Below, in pieces: positions 10,400 through 21,360 of a DNA stretch of 42,072 bases. Under the pieces are notes generated by a model. The model was not told the DNA's origin. It searched no databases and saw only the letters and a list, made by a program, of their open reading frames with translations. This stretch comes from Cristatella mucedo (lineage: Eukaryota; Bryozoa; Phylactolaemata; Cristatellidae). Location: positions 1 to 42,072 of the forward strand of contig WPIO01000459.1 in the NCBI GenBank assembly GCA_009760855.2, given 5' to 3'. The translations under genes were made by a program, and so were the position numbers. The stretch's first letter is position 1, and every line of letters starts with the position of its first letter.

Positions 10400-10635
10400 G
10401 ATAAAGGCAGACAGACATACTGACAGAGGCAGGCTTTAGACAGGTAGAGATGCAGAAAATAATACAGAGATATAGCAAGACAGAGAAGAGACAGATATGC
10501 ATGGAGGAAGGAGAGACATGGGGAAGAGTGAGAAACAGACAGACAGAAAATACAAAGACAGAAACAGCCAGATCAAGACAGATGAAGAGAGGGACAGAGC
10601 TACAGTGAGAGACAGACACAGAGATGGAGAGCTCA
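10400..10635. repeat. Degenerate GACA/CAGA purine-rich tract
   Basis: Imperfect repeats of GACAGACAGACA and AGACAGAG run for about 230 bases. The interruptions suggest an old decayed tetranucleotide satellite. Confidence 0.75.
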
Positions 10636-11529
10636 CACCGAGTCAAAAGACTGGGGGACAGTGCTGCTACCGTATCATGTTAGGCTCATTAATCTGCCAA
10701 AGCTTGAGAAGCAAGCAGTGGAAGCACGCCTTGGCCGGTTGGCTTGTTTTTTATGTGCTGCTTTTCAACCCTGCCACCGGGAAGGGCAGCCAGAGTCACA
10801 ATGCATGTCATGCAGCAATCATAATGGGCCAGTGACTTCCACGGCAGCAATCAACAATGTTGTGAGGTGATTAAACACGAGGAGCAATAGGTGAAGTTCG
10901 GCAAGTAGGGAGGGATATGACCAGGCTACCTGATCAGGACCTATCAGAACCTATCATTGCTGCTGGAGGTGAAATTAGTTGGCCGATTGCCACGGCAGCT
11001 AGGCGACCTGTTACGAGCCATCGACGAGCTGGGAGGATGGTCGTCGAATGTGTTACTGAATATTTTTTTTTAATCCCGGCGATGCCCTGCTTACAAACTA
11101 ACTATTCATTGACCAGCTAGTGGGACCAGTTTTGGTTCAGGTGCCACCTTCACTTCACGTGCAAACGGTGCGCAGACGTAAGTAGAACTCTCTGACTTAA
11201 GTGCAAACATGTATTCGGTAGATTTTTAGGCTAAGCCCCGGAGATTAGGTTACAAGATCAAAGTCGCCCTGTTCACAGGACAAGGCTATAGTACCATATG
11301 TGTGCTGACAGCTGCAGTCGCCTGCTCATTCTGAGACAAGTGCGAAGTATTTTGACTTTTGCATGACTCTTATTAGACAAAACACCAGCATAGAGGACAA
11401 TTCAGCCCGGATCTATTCAGGATGAGCAGCCTGAAAACGATGGCGTATATCGATCCTCGTTTAAAAGTTTAGTCCAGTCCCACATGACTGGACTAAGCTT
11501 TTAAAATTGGCTCTGCCAGCATATCTCTC
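10636..11529. other. Unassigned; near-perfect hairpin at 11461-11504
   Basis: No gene seen. TTAAAAGTTTAGTCCAGTC (11461-11479) pairs with 11486-11504 with a single G-U-type mismatch across 19 bp and a 6-base loop. The stem is shorter than a typical microRNA precursor. Confidence 0.5.
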
Positions 11530-12240
11530 ATGCCAGCTGCACAACACCTGCATGTGCTTTTTCAAAGTGGCATTTCAGTAAACAGCTTCACAGTTGAGTG
11601 TACTTACTTTCAGCTATGTAACACCACAAAAATTCGGGTCTGCTTAGACAGGCACACCACATCCAGGCTGGTCTATGCATTTGTGACATCCCTTCTCGAC
11701 TTCGGTGCATGACGTTGTTGAGTGTCTGGACAGAGATTCGCTTATATTAGGTAGCCGTAAAAATACAAATATTATTAACATTCTTATTATTATTAACTCA
11801 CTATTGCAGCTCATCCTGCCTAACCATGCATATGCTTACAGTTTGCAGAAAACTGCTGCTAAGCTAGTCTGCTGTGAATGTCGAAACTGTCATATAAACT
11901 AATTCTCACCAGGCATGCACTGGCTCCCCATCAAAATGGGTATCGATTTGAAGGTTATACCAACTCACTTTTAGGTCCCTTCATTCTTTTGCTTCGGCCT
12001 ACCTATTTGAAATGCTTCCAAATCAGGCTTTTAATCTTATTAGCTGAACATTTGATTGTGATTGTTTGGGCTTAACCTCCAACGAACCTCAAATCTTTGG
12101 GAGACCATACCTTAAATTGGTATGCTCCAAATCTGTGGAAGTCTCTCCTGACTGACATTACGATGACTTAATGGCGTTTACAAAGAAGCTAAACCTATCT
12201 GTTTCTCACAACGATTGCTCTGCCCAATAGAATACTCCTT
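11530..12240 (+). mobile_element. LINE-D, degenerate reverse-transcriptase C-terminal region
   Basis: Conserved CR1/L2-like C-terminal blocks can be read in order on +, separated by stops and shifts. They are TSRLVYAFVTSLLDFG (about 11660-11708), LQKTAAKLVCCECRN (about 11845-11890), HWLPIKMGIDLKV (about 11916-11955) and NLKSLGDHTLNWYAPNLWKS (about 12085-12145). A (TTA)-rich stretch at 11765-11805 breaks the first two. This is an old, inactive copy, and it may belong to the same clade as LINE-C. Confidence 0.75.
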
Positions 12241-12518
12241 TGCATGCTTATGTATGCTTAAAATTATTCGCTGACCAATTGATGCACTTCTTTTGCAACA
12301 TATGCAAAGTACCTAGAATGAGATTTAGTTTTCAGAGGGTCCTATACTGCTGCTGTGTCATTATCTCCTTAAAATGGAATGATTATGTCATTTTTGGGCA
12401 ATGCGGCATTGCTCCAAGCCTCCCCCATTGCAGCCTGGTGACATTTGCTACCCGATCAGTTTGCCCGTATCTCGTGTTCACATTAAAGATCATTCGATTT
12501 TGATAGGTGTGAAGTGAT
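12241..12518. other. Unassigned
   Basis: Nothing recognised. It may be the decayed 3' UTR of the preceding LINE. Confidence 0.3.
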
Positions 12519-12605
12519 CAGCAAGAGCCCCGTGTCACCAGCAGGATTCAAAACTAAGACCTCAACATCCCAACCACGTGACACTAACCCAAGGCTGTAC
12601 ACTGT
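12519..12605 (-). mobile_element. SINE-B-like remnant
   Basis: On the minus strand TTAGTGTCACGTGGTTGG and a degenerate B box (TTTTGAATCCTGCTGGTGAC) resemble the head of SINE-B copies. The body beyond GTGACACGGGGCTC is lost. Confidence 0.35.
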
Positions 12606-12979
12606 ATGACTCTATCTCTTCAGTTAAGGCCAGGCTGCATGTTTCCGAAAGTCCATCAGAACTTGCTGTAGCATGTTCAACTCATTTTTGCAGCAAGTGG
12701 AAAGATTTTTAAGTGTTCTTTAATTGCAAGACTCGAGATGGCTTTAACGGTCCAATTTGTCTGGTCCTAGGGTTTATTTAGCACCGGAAAGGAGTAGCAG
12801 CAATCAGGTGGCTTTCAGCCCATTAAATTTGACTCACACAAACGCACACACATACACACCGGCACATACAACAGCCAATGGTGCCCTATAAAGCACTAAT
12901 ATGAGCAGAGTCACTTGCTACTCATTTGGAAAACACGTAGCATGCATCATTGCACCCAGAACTAACTTAAGAAACATGA

Positions 12980-13105
12980 TAAATAAATAAAATTCATTTC
13001 TAAAGTACCCTAAGAGAACTTAATCTCTATCCATGTGTTTTCAAGTATGCCGAAGGGCTCGAGCCCACGACCTTGATCGTCAGAGGTGAACACGTTTATG
13101 CCACA
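12980..13105 (-). mobile_element. SINE-A copy, degenerate
   Basis: On + it begins AAATAAATAAAATTCATTTC, then CCTAAGAGAACTTAATCTCT and GGGCTCGAGCCCACGACCTT. The A-box end has decayed. The orientation is minus. Confidence 0.7.
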
Positions 13106-13320
13106 CTCATTCATGGCAAGCACCTGACATGCATAGATTTGTACCTACAGTGTGCAGATTTGCACATATTTAAATTGATGTACTCTATACACCCATACCG
13201 GTATATATATTCATTCTGATCTAAAGCTGTACAAGCTCACAAAGGCGTTCTTGAATGTACTTGTAATGCATGCGCAGAAGCACATATAAAATAAGTGTGT
13301 GCATGTGTGTGTTTGTATGA

Positions 13321-13321
<1 letters not shown>

Positions 13322-13407
<86 letters not shown>
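13322..13407. repeat. (GT)n microsatellite
   Basis: An uninterrupted GT array of about 43 units lies downstream of a few imperfect GTGTGT words. Confidence 0.95.
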
Positions 13408-13408
<1 letters not shown>

Positions 13409-14298
13409 CTGTATGTACATCTCATATGGGTTACGTACGTTGTACCTCCGTCATCTGGAGTTGGCTGGTCTGAATGGGGAAGGGCTGGCCAAGTAATGGA
13501 AGCATACATACTCCTGTTATTGATTACACCTTTCACAGCGCATCTTTCATGTAGGTTTAAAAAATAACTTTGCTGTGCCATGTGCATGGCGCACTCCTTG
13601 GAGAAGCTCAGCAGCCAGCAATCACATGTTCTGGACGCAGCATATTTGCTGCCTTCTTGTGGTAGTACATGCTCTCCAAGTACAACCAGCGCACCCCCGG
13701 GGGACTGCTTAGCTTTGTGCTGGGCCCTCTGCTGACATACCATACACGACGTGCAACTAGCTGCACACTGCCTAGCAGAAGGCCGAATGGGACTAAAAAA
13801 CCATTCACCAGGGAGGGGAGGAACTCGAAGAAGACAGGTCGTGTAATGACTGCTTATTGGAACCAGTTACCGTGTCTAGTGAAACATTAAGATTGTCGTT
13901 TCGTTAGATGGTAGTGGGCTGCAGGAAAGCAGCACGGATAGTGAAGGTGGTAAGAGCTGGCACTGTGTCTGCTTTCCCACACACTTGCTGGGCTATCAGC
14001 CTGCCTCTCTGGTTGCATTCCTATCCTTTCCGGCTAAGCCGTCCTTTGCCAAGCTGAGCCTGTAGTCTGTTGGCACATTGCTTTGCTGTTGGATTCCTAA
14101 ATGCCATTACTAACTGCTTCAAGGAGACCCGGCTGGGGAGCAGCAGTTCGTCCTGTCCTCTGCTGCACCAGTTCAGCTGTAATCCTGCTGTCATCGGCAT
14201 GTGCCAGGCATCAGCTGGCTGATGTCATGGCCTTGCTATTGAACTGGGGCCAGGCCACATCGCGATGGCCTTACCCCTCCTAACGTAGCCCATATAGA
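13408..14298. other. Unassigned, probable intron
   Basis: No repeat family or supportable exon seen. Confidence 0.4.
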
Positions 14299-14475
14299 GT
14301 CGTGCTGGGCCTGTATAGAGTCGTGCTGGGCCCTAAAGGATTGTGCTGGGCCCTAAAGGATTGTGCTGGGCCCTAAAGGGTCTTGCAGGACCCTAAAGTG
14401 TCTTGCTGGGCCCTAAAGGGTGGTGGGCCGTAAAGGGTCATGCTGGGCCGTAAAGGGTCATGCTGGGCTGCAAGT
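14299..14475. repeat. 20-bp minisatellite, about eight units
   Basis: Tandem, diverged copies of TGTGCTGGGCCCTAAAGGAT. Later units change to GGGCCGTAAAGGGTCATGCT, and one unit is shortened. The unit length is not a multiple of three. Confidence 0.9.
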
Positions 14476-15429
14476 CACATGCAGGGCAGCCTCACTGTGA
14501 TTGCGTACCCCAGGCAATGTCAAGTTTCGATCCTACCTTGGCTTAATTCTGTGTGGGTGCAACTCGGGACCTGGCAGCTGGCCAAAATGTTTTTTGTCTT
14601 TTCTGCTTGCATGCCTGGGAGCATACTGTCAGCCCCATGCCCTCAGTGACTGTGTAGATTGGCTTCTACCTTTCATTGAAATCCGGCGATGGCTTCAGTA
14701 GATAGGCTACTAAATGCACGTGCTAGTAGCTCCTAGGCCAGGGCATTGAGCGCAGAGGGTCTATGGGCAATGAGAATGCATAACGTTCATCATTCCTCAC
14801 AGCACAGTGCACAGACATGCGTGCACAAGTGCTCATGCTCGTGCAAAAGTGTGCAAACTGCTGAACTGGTTTGTTGTAACAGTCATCGAGCCACACTGAG
14901 CTTCTTGGTTTCGTGTCAACAGCAGAAAAGAGTTGACTGATGTTTAGTGTCCTCTCCAGAAACCAGTCGATACTTCATTACCTTTGTTTTTCAATACTTC
15001 CACAGAGCATCGGCCCTTTGACCGGCCCACAAAGGCGATAGGCGCTCCCTTTCGGTTGGTGACTTGCAGCCGCGGTGGCACAAAGGCAAGCTGCAAAGTT
15101 CAGCCCCCTCACCCGGAAGTCTTCTGGGCGTATCTTACGGCCGTATTCCGAGTATAACCCGGAGGTACTTCAGGGTGCTGCCCCCACACAAAAAACATTT
15201 GGGTATACCTCTATGACAAGTGCACTGAGTTGTGGGTGGTATATGTGAATTTTCCTGACACCAGAGCGTATACAGGAATGCAGGCCAGTTATTGGCCTCT
15301 CGATGCTGCAAATACACATGTGGCCAGACAGCAGTCACTCATGCCTTGGACTCGATCACATCTAACAGTAGATGTGCTTCCTCCTCTGTGGTGCGATTCC
15401 AGGCAGACCTCGGCGTACAATCGTTTTAA
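14476..15429. other. Unassigned, probable intron
   Basis: No gene or recognised repeat. Confidence 0.4.
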
Positions 15430-15675
15430 CCTCCACCTTGAACTCTGCAAAGGCACTAAGACCTTATCATTGCCGGAGAGTTTTCTATTGAGATCTCACA
15501 GCCCATGCGGCTTTCGGTTCTCATACGGTAGCCAACAAAGTCTGTCTCATGCTACAAAGAGAAAGTGAGAAGCATAGCTTAGTCAGGGAGGGCAGTCGAA
15601 GACATTAGTAGCTCAGAAGTAGCAGGGCAGGCCGGCTGGAAAGGATGTGCCCGAGTCGGCAGCACCTTTGCACGG
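15430..15675 (-). mobile_element. LINE-B copy 1, 3' end
   Basis: On + the order is AACTCTGCAAAGGCACTAAG, GCGGCTTTCGGTTCTCATAC, GGTAGCCAACAAAGTCTGTC, AAGAGAAAGTGAGAAGCATA, then AGTCGGCAGCACC. This matches the other LINE-B copies in the same order. The element's 3' end is to the left, so the element runs on the minus strand. Confidence 0.75.
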
Positions 15676-15844
15676 GTAGATATCCACTGACTGCATCGAT
15701 ATTCTTCACAATCAGGCTTGACATGCGACGTTCTGGCCTTTAGGCTTTCTGCAGACAGCCTTTATCAGACTGTGCAGTTGCTTCTGCAGCACCTGTCGCT
15801 GCAAGCGGAAACTTTTTTATGGTTCATTCTGCAGGTCTTGCATC

Positions 15845-16000
15845 TGGGTTTCAGCCAAGGATTAAAGTGCTCGCACTTAATGATCTAGGTCGTGAGTTCG
15901 AGTCCTGCAGCAGGCAATTCCTAATTGCCCGATGCAACAGCAGTACTAAGAGCCACCAAGGCTCTTCTGTGGCAATGTAAATGAGGCAGGTGGAATCTGC
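15845..16000 (+). mobile_element. SINE-B copy 3
   Basis: A tRNA-like head (GGATTAAAGTGCTCGC) with B box GAGTTCGAGTCCTGC at about 15895-15909 is followed by GGCAATTCCTAATTGCC and CCACCAAGGCTCTTCTGTGG, then AATGTAAATGAGG. GGCAAT/ATTGCC can form a small stem. Confidence 0.75.
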
Positions 16001-16124
16001 TCACCTGCACTTAACTTTATCCACGTCAGTACTACAGCATGTGTCCAAGGTGCATGCTCACGGCAAGCAGCCTCTGGCTGCTTGCTTGCTCGCTCTGACC
16101 TCTGCCTGCCCTCAATCGTTGCAG

Positions 16125-16253
16125 CTATGTTCGAAGGCCAGCCCATGATCAGGTCGTACAGCAAGCTCTTGCGTGGCACCGACAACGTGGCATTTGCAAA
16201 CGACGCGACAGCGAGAAGTGGCTCTGCGGGCGTCGGAATGTCTGGGCAGCCCG
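16125..16253 (+). CDS. Internal coding exon, cytoplasmic-tail-like peptide
   Basis: A strong acceptor (CTCTGCCTGCC-rich tract ending GTTGCAG at 16124) and a GTAAGG donor at 16254 flank a 129-base exon, open in phase 1 at both ends. It encodes (A)MFEGQPMIRSYSKLL, RGTDNVAFANDATAR, SGSAGVGMSGQP. The composition is polar and Gly/Ser/Ala rich, without repeats, unlike the surrounding intron. DNVAF resembles the D/N-x-A/V-F motifs common in cytoplasmic tails of membrane proteins, a weak clue only. Its incoming phase fits the donor at 2135 in the transmembrane frame. A (CT)n array starts 54 bases beyond the donor. The family is not recognised. It could also be a chance open stretch, but splice signals of this quality around it make that less likely. 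Confidence 0.55.
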
Positions 16254-16304
16254 GTAAGGACTCGATGATAGGACGCTCGTCGAGTGTTCGGAATGCTAGC
16301 GATT

Positions 16305-16975
<671 letters not shown>

Positions 16976-17085
16976 TAATAATAATAATAATAAAATAATT
17001 GGTCTTTTGTATAGGGCCTTAACTAACCGAATCTCTATCTGGGAGCATTACAGCTTCCTGCAAGAGAAGCAAAAACCAAGATTTA
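16976..17085 (-). mobile_element. LINE-C 3' tail fragment
   Basis: On +, six ATA/ATAATA units are followed by TTTTGTATAGGGCCTTAACT, CCGAATCTCTATCTGGGAGC and ACAGCTTCCTGCAAGAGAAG. This parallels the tails at 26.6 and 34.5 kb. Confidence 0.65.
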
Positions 17086-17515
17086 ATGACAATCAAGGCG
17101 TAGATTAGAAACATATGTGAGATTTGTACATCTGCTGACACAAGCTTTGACAGCAAGCATGAATGTAGGATTACAGCTGATTCTGCAGAGAAAATACTGT
17201 AAAAAACATGCTCAGGCATGTAACGGCTCATTGTTAGATTCGAAATAAAAGGCTTCCGAGATGTGTCGGCGATCATGCTAACCCTAGCCAACCGGCACTG
17301 AAAGACACCAGGTATAGCAGCACTTTGTGTATTCGAGCTTGTACCAATTACTGCCTGGATAGCACAGCAGTAGAGTAGCATTGCGAGCCACCGTTGTGAC
17401 GATCCGCATACATGCGTTAGAAAAGGTCGTGAGACAAGCTGCTTCGTGTGTAGTATTGAAGTATAGAGCTACTAAAGAGTTTGGATAGGCACAAGCAGAC
17501 TAGACGCCGATTGCC
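17086..17515. other. Unassigned
   Basis: Possibly decayed LINE-C 3' UTR. There is no clear match beyond the tail and no exon. Confidence 0.3.
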
Positions 17516-17600
17516 CCTGGACTTAACGCAAGGATAAGGCGCTCTCACTTCACAATCAAGGTCGTGGTTTCGAGTCTTACAGGAGACAATCCTTTCGAGA
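17516..17600 (+). mobile_element. SINE-B copy 4, head part
   Basis: CAAGGATAAGGCGCTCTCAC followed by GGTCGTGGTTTCGAGTCTTA and CAGGAGACAATCC matches the tRNA-like head of SINE-B. The body is truncated after 17600. Confidence 0.55.
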
Positions 17601-17940
17601 GGCTTCTGCAGGCAGGGTGATGGTCCCCTTGAGACTCCTCTCCTCCTGCTGCTTATGGGATATCGGCTACCCTTCATTTTACTTGACTGGGCCTCCATCA
17701 CACTGCCGCATCCCAAGCCCACACTCATCTCCACCCACAAGCTTCTCAGGGGTGCATGTGACGAGGCTATACTTAAATGACTACATGGGCATAGATAAGA
17801 TAATTGGGAGTAGCATGGAGCTAGGCAAGCATACACGCAACGATGTTGCTCAGAACTAAATAGCTTGTGCTCAGGTTTTGCTGCACTCCAGTCGGGCTGC
17901 CGTGCCATTCTTGTTGGCTGCTGCCTTCTAAAAACTCTAA

Positions 17941-18091
17941 AATAAATAAATAAACATAATTCATTTGTACGGCGCCCCAAGAGAACTTAATCTCTATTCA
18001 GGCACTTCGCATATGCCTCGGGGCTCGAGCCCACGACCTCAGCCAGACCTCGGTCGGGCGAGCACCTTAACTGTTGGACCAAACCAGCTCG
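17941..18091 (-). mobile_element. SINE-A copy, nearly full length
   Basis: On + it reads AATAAATAAATAAACATAAT, CGCCCCAAGAGAACTTAATC, GGGGCTCGAGCCCACGACCT and GACCAAACCAGCTC. The minus strand therefore carries a tRNA-like A box, the B box GGGCTCGAGCCCC and the hairpin tail. Confidence 0.85.
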
Positions 18092-19237
18092 GGAGCCTCG
18101 TGCGAAATGTAGAGAGGAGGAGGCGATGGGTCATTGGGGGCCACGAGTTCGACTACTCAAATGATATGCACTAACCTTGGTCATCGACCAAGAGCTACTC
18201 GGCCCAAAAGATTACCTCGATCTTTCGATTACGCTTTGCACCGTGCAACCTGCATGCAAGCCACCGGGCCACGTTTCTGGTGTGTCTCTCTGCGGCAGCT
18301 GCAAAAGGTTTAACAATGTTATAATGCTCAAACCGTGCCAAATAGCCCTGACCATTGACTTTCTCGGTCCAGTGGCTGTAGAAGAATGTGCACGGTTCTG
18401 CCAAGTACCGCGAGTGCAGCTAGCGCTGCCCACTCTGCTCTTGGCACCACGCTTAGCACGCGAGCCAAAGGTTGCAACAAGCTTCGACTGGTGGGTGGTG
18501 GCGTGTGAGCCTGGCTCTCCCTACTGCGTAGAGGGCGGTGTGCATAGACCTTGCATGGGACATAGCTAGGGCAGCCAGCATGCACACGGCGAAGGGAGAC
18601 GACTCATCGCACCTTGGCTGCTGGAGCTTGCTGGCCGGGCAGGCGTGGCTGAGAAACGCAGCTGGTAGTACCGATCAAGCAGAAGTGTAGCACTGACTAG
18701 CAGCTAGCAGCGTACAGTGCAATCCGCAAGGCAGCAAAGCAAGTGACCAGAATTCCATGGCTCGGTGCAGACACTGCTCTATAGTAGCCTGTGTTTCAAC
18801 CCTTGCTCTACTGACCCCCTGCGAAGGCTGACGGATCTCTGCCGCATGCTGAGAGACAGCAGTGCACTATCGGGCTAGGCCCTCTTGTCCACTGTGTCAC
18901 ACAGGCTCTCCCGGGGCACCACTACTTCTGTTTTGCTTGCAATGTCAACATGATTTATTGTACAGTGGGTAAACACGTGGCCTTTGTCTAGTTTAATATG
19001 TACTGCAGATGGAAGTATGTAGTTTGTATCGTAATATGGGCTAAATAGGATATGGTCCTTGTCCGAGACTACTGTCGACTTACCTTCAATGGCCAAAGAA
19101 AGGTCCTACCGCTCTCTTCTGATGTGGCTAGGCTAGTGTAACTCAGTGCCGATTGGGCTGCCAAAAAAGCCTTTAGGACTGCACTTTTGGCAATAGATGA
19201 GCGGTCTGTCTCGCACAACGATGATATTACGATATGT

Positions 19238-19238
<1 letters not shown>
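18092..19238. other. Unassigned; minus-strand open frame at 18875-19096
   Basis: No repeat recognised. A 73-residue minus-strand frame at 18875-19096 (containing HIKLDKGHVFTHCTINHVDI) has balanced composition and could be a coding remnant. I do not recognise it, and it is crossed at its start by an AAG/GTAAGT donor-like string. Confidence 0.3.
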
Positions 19239-19328
<90 letters not shown>

Positions 19329-19402
19329 ATGTTGCTCTTGCACAGTCGTTTCAGCTATCTTTCTCTGATGCTGTCGCCGCTGCTGCTGCTGCTGCTGCTG
19401 CA
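19239..19402. repeat. (CT)n and (CTG)n microsatellites
   Basis: About 44 CT units (19239-19326), followed after 50 bases by a run of about seven CTG units ending CTGCAG. Confidence 0.95.
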
Positions 19403-19519
19403 GTGCTACTTACTTCCTTGACCATCCCCGTGACTTATCCTTCTTACTTTTTTCTACTTTACATTAAAGGAAGTCTATTGGTTGGCATATGCATGTGTAA
19501 AGCGGCTTAAGCTGCAAAT

Positions 19520-19682
19520 GTGGGATTGGCCCAGTGGTTAAGGTGCTCGCCCCGACCAAGGTCTGGTCGAGGTCGTGGGTTCGAGCCCCGAGGCATATGT
19601 GAAGCACAGGCACTTCACATATGCCTCGGGGCTCGAATAGAGATTTAAGTTCTCTTAGGGTGCTACATAAATGAATTATACT
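19520..19682 (+). mobile_element. SINE-A copy with internal foldback
   Basis: The head (GCCCAGTGGTTAAGGTGCTC, CCCCGACCAAGGTCTGG) and B box GGGTTCGAGCCCC are intact. Then a 25-base segment (19580-19604) is repeated in perfect inverted form at 19613-19637 with an 8-base spacer. It continues into the usual AGAGATTTAAGTTCTCTTAG tail and AAATGAATTATA. The inverted copy replaces the left arm of the normal tail hairpin. Confidence 0.85.
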
Positions 19683-20394
19683 ACTACTCTATACAGACAT
19701 GTCGATCCTTATTGATGGCTTTGCCGAGTTATAAACGAGATATATATGCTAGGTTGATATGCTTCTTTTCAGCCTATTGAAGTGCCTCGAAAGAGATGTA
19801 GCTCTATTTGAACAATATCCAGATTTATTATTATTATTGTTAGCATTATTACATGCTGTCGCACTTCAATGGCTAAAACTATTTCATTGCCCCTCGCGTG
19901 GGCATGGCACGGCACGGCTGAGGCCATGGACTTCAAAGTATGCAAAGTATGCATGAGCCACCGGGCGAGGCCGATACAGCTGCTGTGAGTGTTAGCTTCC
20001 CAAAACTCCATTGATGATACTGTGTCTTGTCCTTCTGAAGCCATTGGAGTAGGCGATCGTAGTCACAGCTCAGTTACCTTGAGTTTCATAATTTTAAGTC
20101 AGTTTTGGAGCATTTAATAGATTGATTAGTTAATTAAACCTTCAATTTAACACTTAATACACCTGCACGTGTAGGCACTTGAAAATGCATACACTCGTTG
20201 GCTGTTTTCTTTTACAGATGAGGCCAGCAGGACAACTGCAGCTAAGCAGGTAAGCAGGAGAGAAATTCGAGCCTCGACACTTTGCAGGATCGTGTAACCC
20301 ACTCTGTGACAATCCCAGGACACGCCGCTCTTCGATATTCCAGCTCAACCTCTACCCGAGCATTTTTATGACCCAAAATAACTTCACACGTTGG
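19683..20394. other. Unassigned
   Basis: AT-rich pieces with a short ATT run (19826-19840). No exon supported. Confidence 0.4.
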
Positions 20395-20656
20395 TTAGCC
20401 GGAGGCATTCGGCATTTGTATGGCTCCAGTACGCTCTGCTGCTAGCTGAAACAAATCTCTAGCCATCGCTTTGAATGTGCACCGCCAGTGGTTATGCTCT
20501 TGCTGAAAAATAATTGCAACGGTGTCGGTCAGCAGCACGGCGACCGGCTTGTCGCCTCGACCAGCCCCGGTAAAGAGCAGTCCCATGACTGCATTCAAGG
20601 ATGTCACGTATTCGTGGTATTTGCCTGTAGCGATCTCTCGTGACTTGCTATATCCC
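20395..20656 (-). CDS. Unrecognised protein-like frame, possible terminal exon or pseudogene
   Basis: The minus-strand frame reads GYSKSREIATGKYHEYVTSL, NAVMGLLFTGAGRGDKPVAV, LLTDTVAIIFQQEHNHWRCT, FKAMARDLFQLAAERTGAIQ, then a TAA stop after MPNASG. The composition is that of a folded alpha/beta protein, not low complexity, which sets it apart from other open frames here. CAG at 20657-20659 could be an acceptor, but its pyrimidine tract is poor, and upstream sequence in this frame looks like LINE tail. I do not recognise the family. GDKPVAVLLTD recalls the 'known ligand, then V-L-T-D' stretch of Crinkler-like proteins, but only faintly. It may be a remnant of a mobile-element ORF or a retrogene. 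Confidence 0.25.
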
Positions 20657-20771
20657 CTGCATAAGTTGCGACTCCCCCACCCAACCCGGTGTACTCGAGG
20701 CAACATAATTTTATACAAAAATAATACAATAATAATGAGACATTTGTATGCCACCCTGTGAGAGTTAAATG

Positions 20772-21135
20772 TGTATCTATGTATCTCCGTCAGTAACTCC
20801 ACAAAGTCATAAAGACCAAGTGGGTGTTACGCAGGAGAGTTTTGTATAGCGCACTCACAGCCTAAGCAGCTTTCGGTACACATTCGGTAGCCAACAGACG
20901 TCGTCTCACGCAACAAAGAGAAAGTGGGAAGCATAGCAGAGTTAGGAGAGCAGTTGAGGTAGTGAGTAGCATAGAAGTAGCAGTTCAGGACCGCTGAAAA
21001 AGATGTGCCATAGTCGGCAGCTGGAGAGTAGATGTCGTTTCGTAAGAATTGTGGAAGCGAGTTCCACAGTCTAGGACCTGCAGAGCTAAAGCTTCTGCCG
21101 CCAACTGTCTTTAAGCGGAGGAATGGGACTGTTTA
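20772..21135 (-). mobile_element. LINE-B copy 2, 3' end with RT C-terminus
   Basis: On + it reads GTATCTCCGTCAGTAACTCC, AAGTGGGTGTTACGCAGGAG, GTAGCCAACAGACGTCGTCT, CATAGTCGGCAGCTGGAGAG and GCGAGTTCCACAGTCTAGGA. The last part encodes the ...AGPRLWN-type block on the minus strand. No polymerase core is present. Confidence 0.85.
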
Positions 21136-21218
21136 AAATGCCTTGAAAGAGTCTTATTATAAAAAGACGAGCCATTTACGTCCACAAATTACTTGAAAAT
21201 TCGATGGTGTCCTTTGCT

Positions 21219-21360
21219 GCCGAGCTGGTTTGGTGTAGCGGTTAAGGTGCTCGCCCCGACCAAGGTCGTGGGCTCGAGCCCTGAGGCATACGTGAAGCGC
21301 CTGGATAGAGATTAAGTTCTCTTGGGGCGCTATATAAATGAATTATTTTTATTTTTTTTG
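21219..21360 (+). mobile_element. SINE-A copy, full length
   Basis: The A-box region is GGTGTAGCGGTTAAGGTGCT and the B box is GGGCTCGAGCCCT. Then come AAGCGCCTGGATAGAGATTA, CTCTTGGGGCGCTATATAAA, and TGAATTATTTTTATTTTTTT as the tail. This is the cleanest copy for defining the family. Confidence 0.9.

Noticed and set aside
11461-11504. microRNA precursor
   Set aside because: A 19-bp stem with a 6-base loop is too short for a usual precursor, and no flanking lower stem was seen.
14299-14475. CRISPR-like or regulatory array
   Set aside because: The units are directly tandem without unique spacers and are diverged, so this is an ordinary minisatellite.
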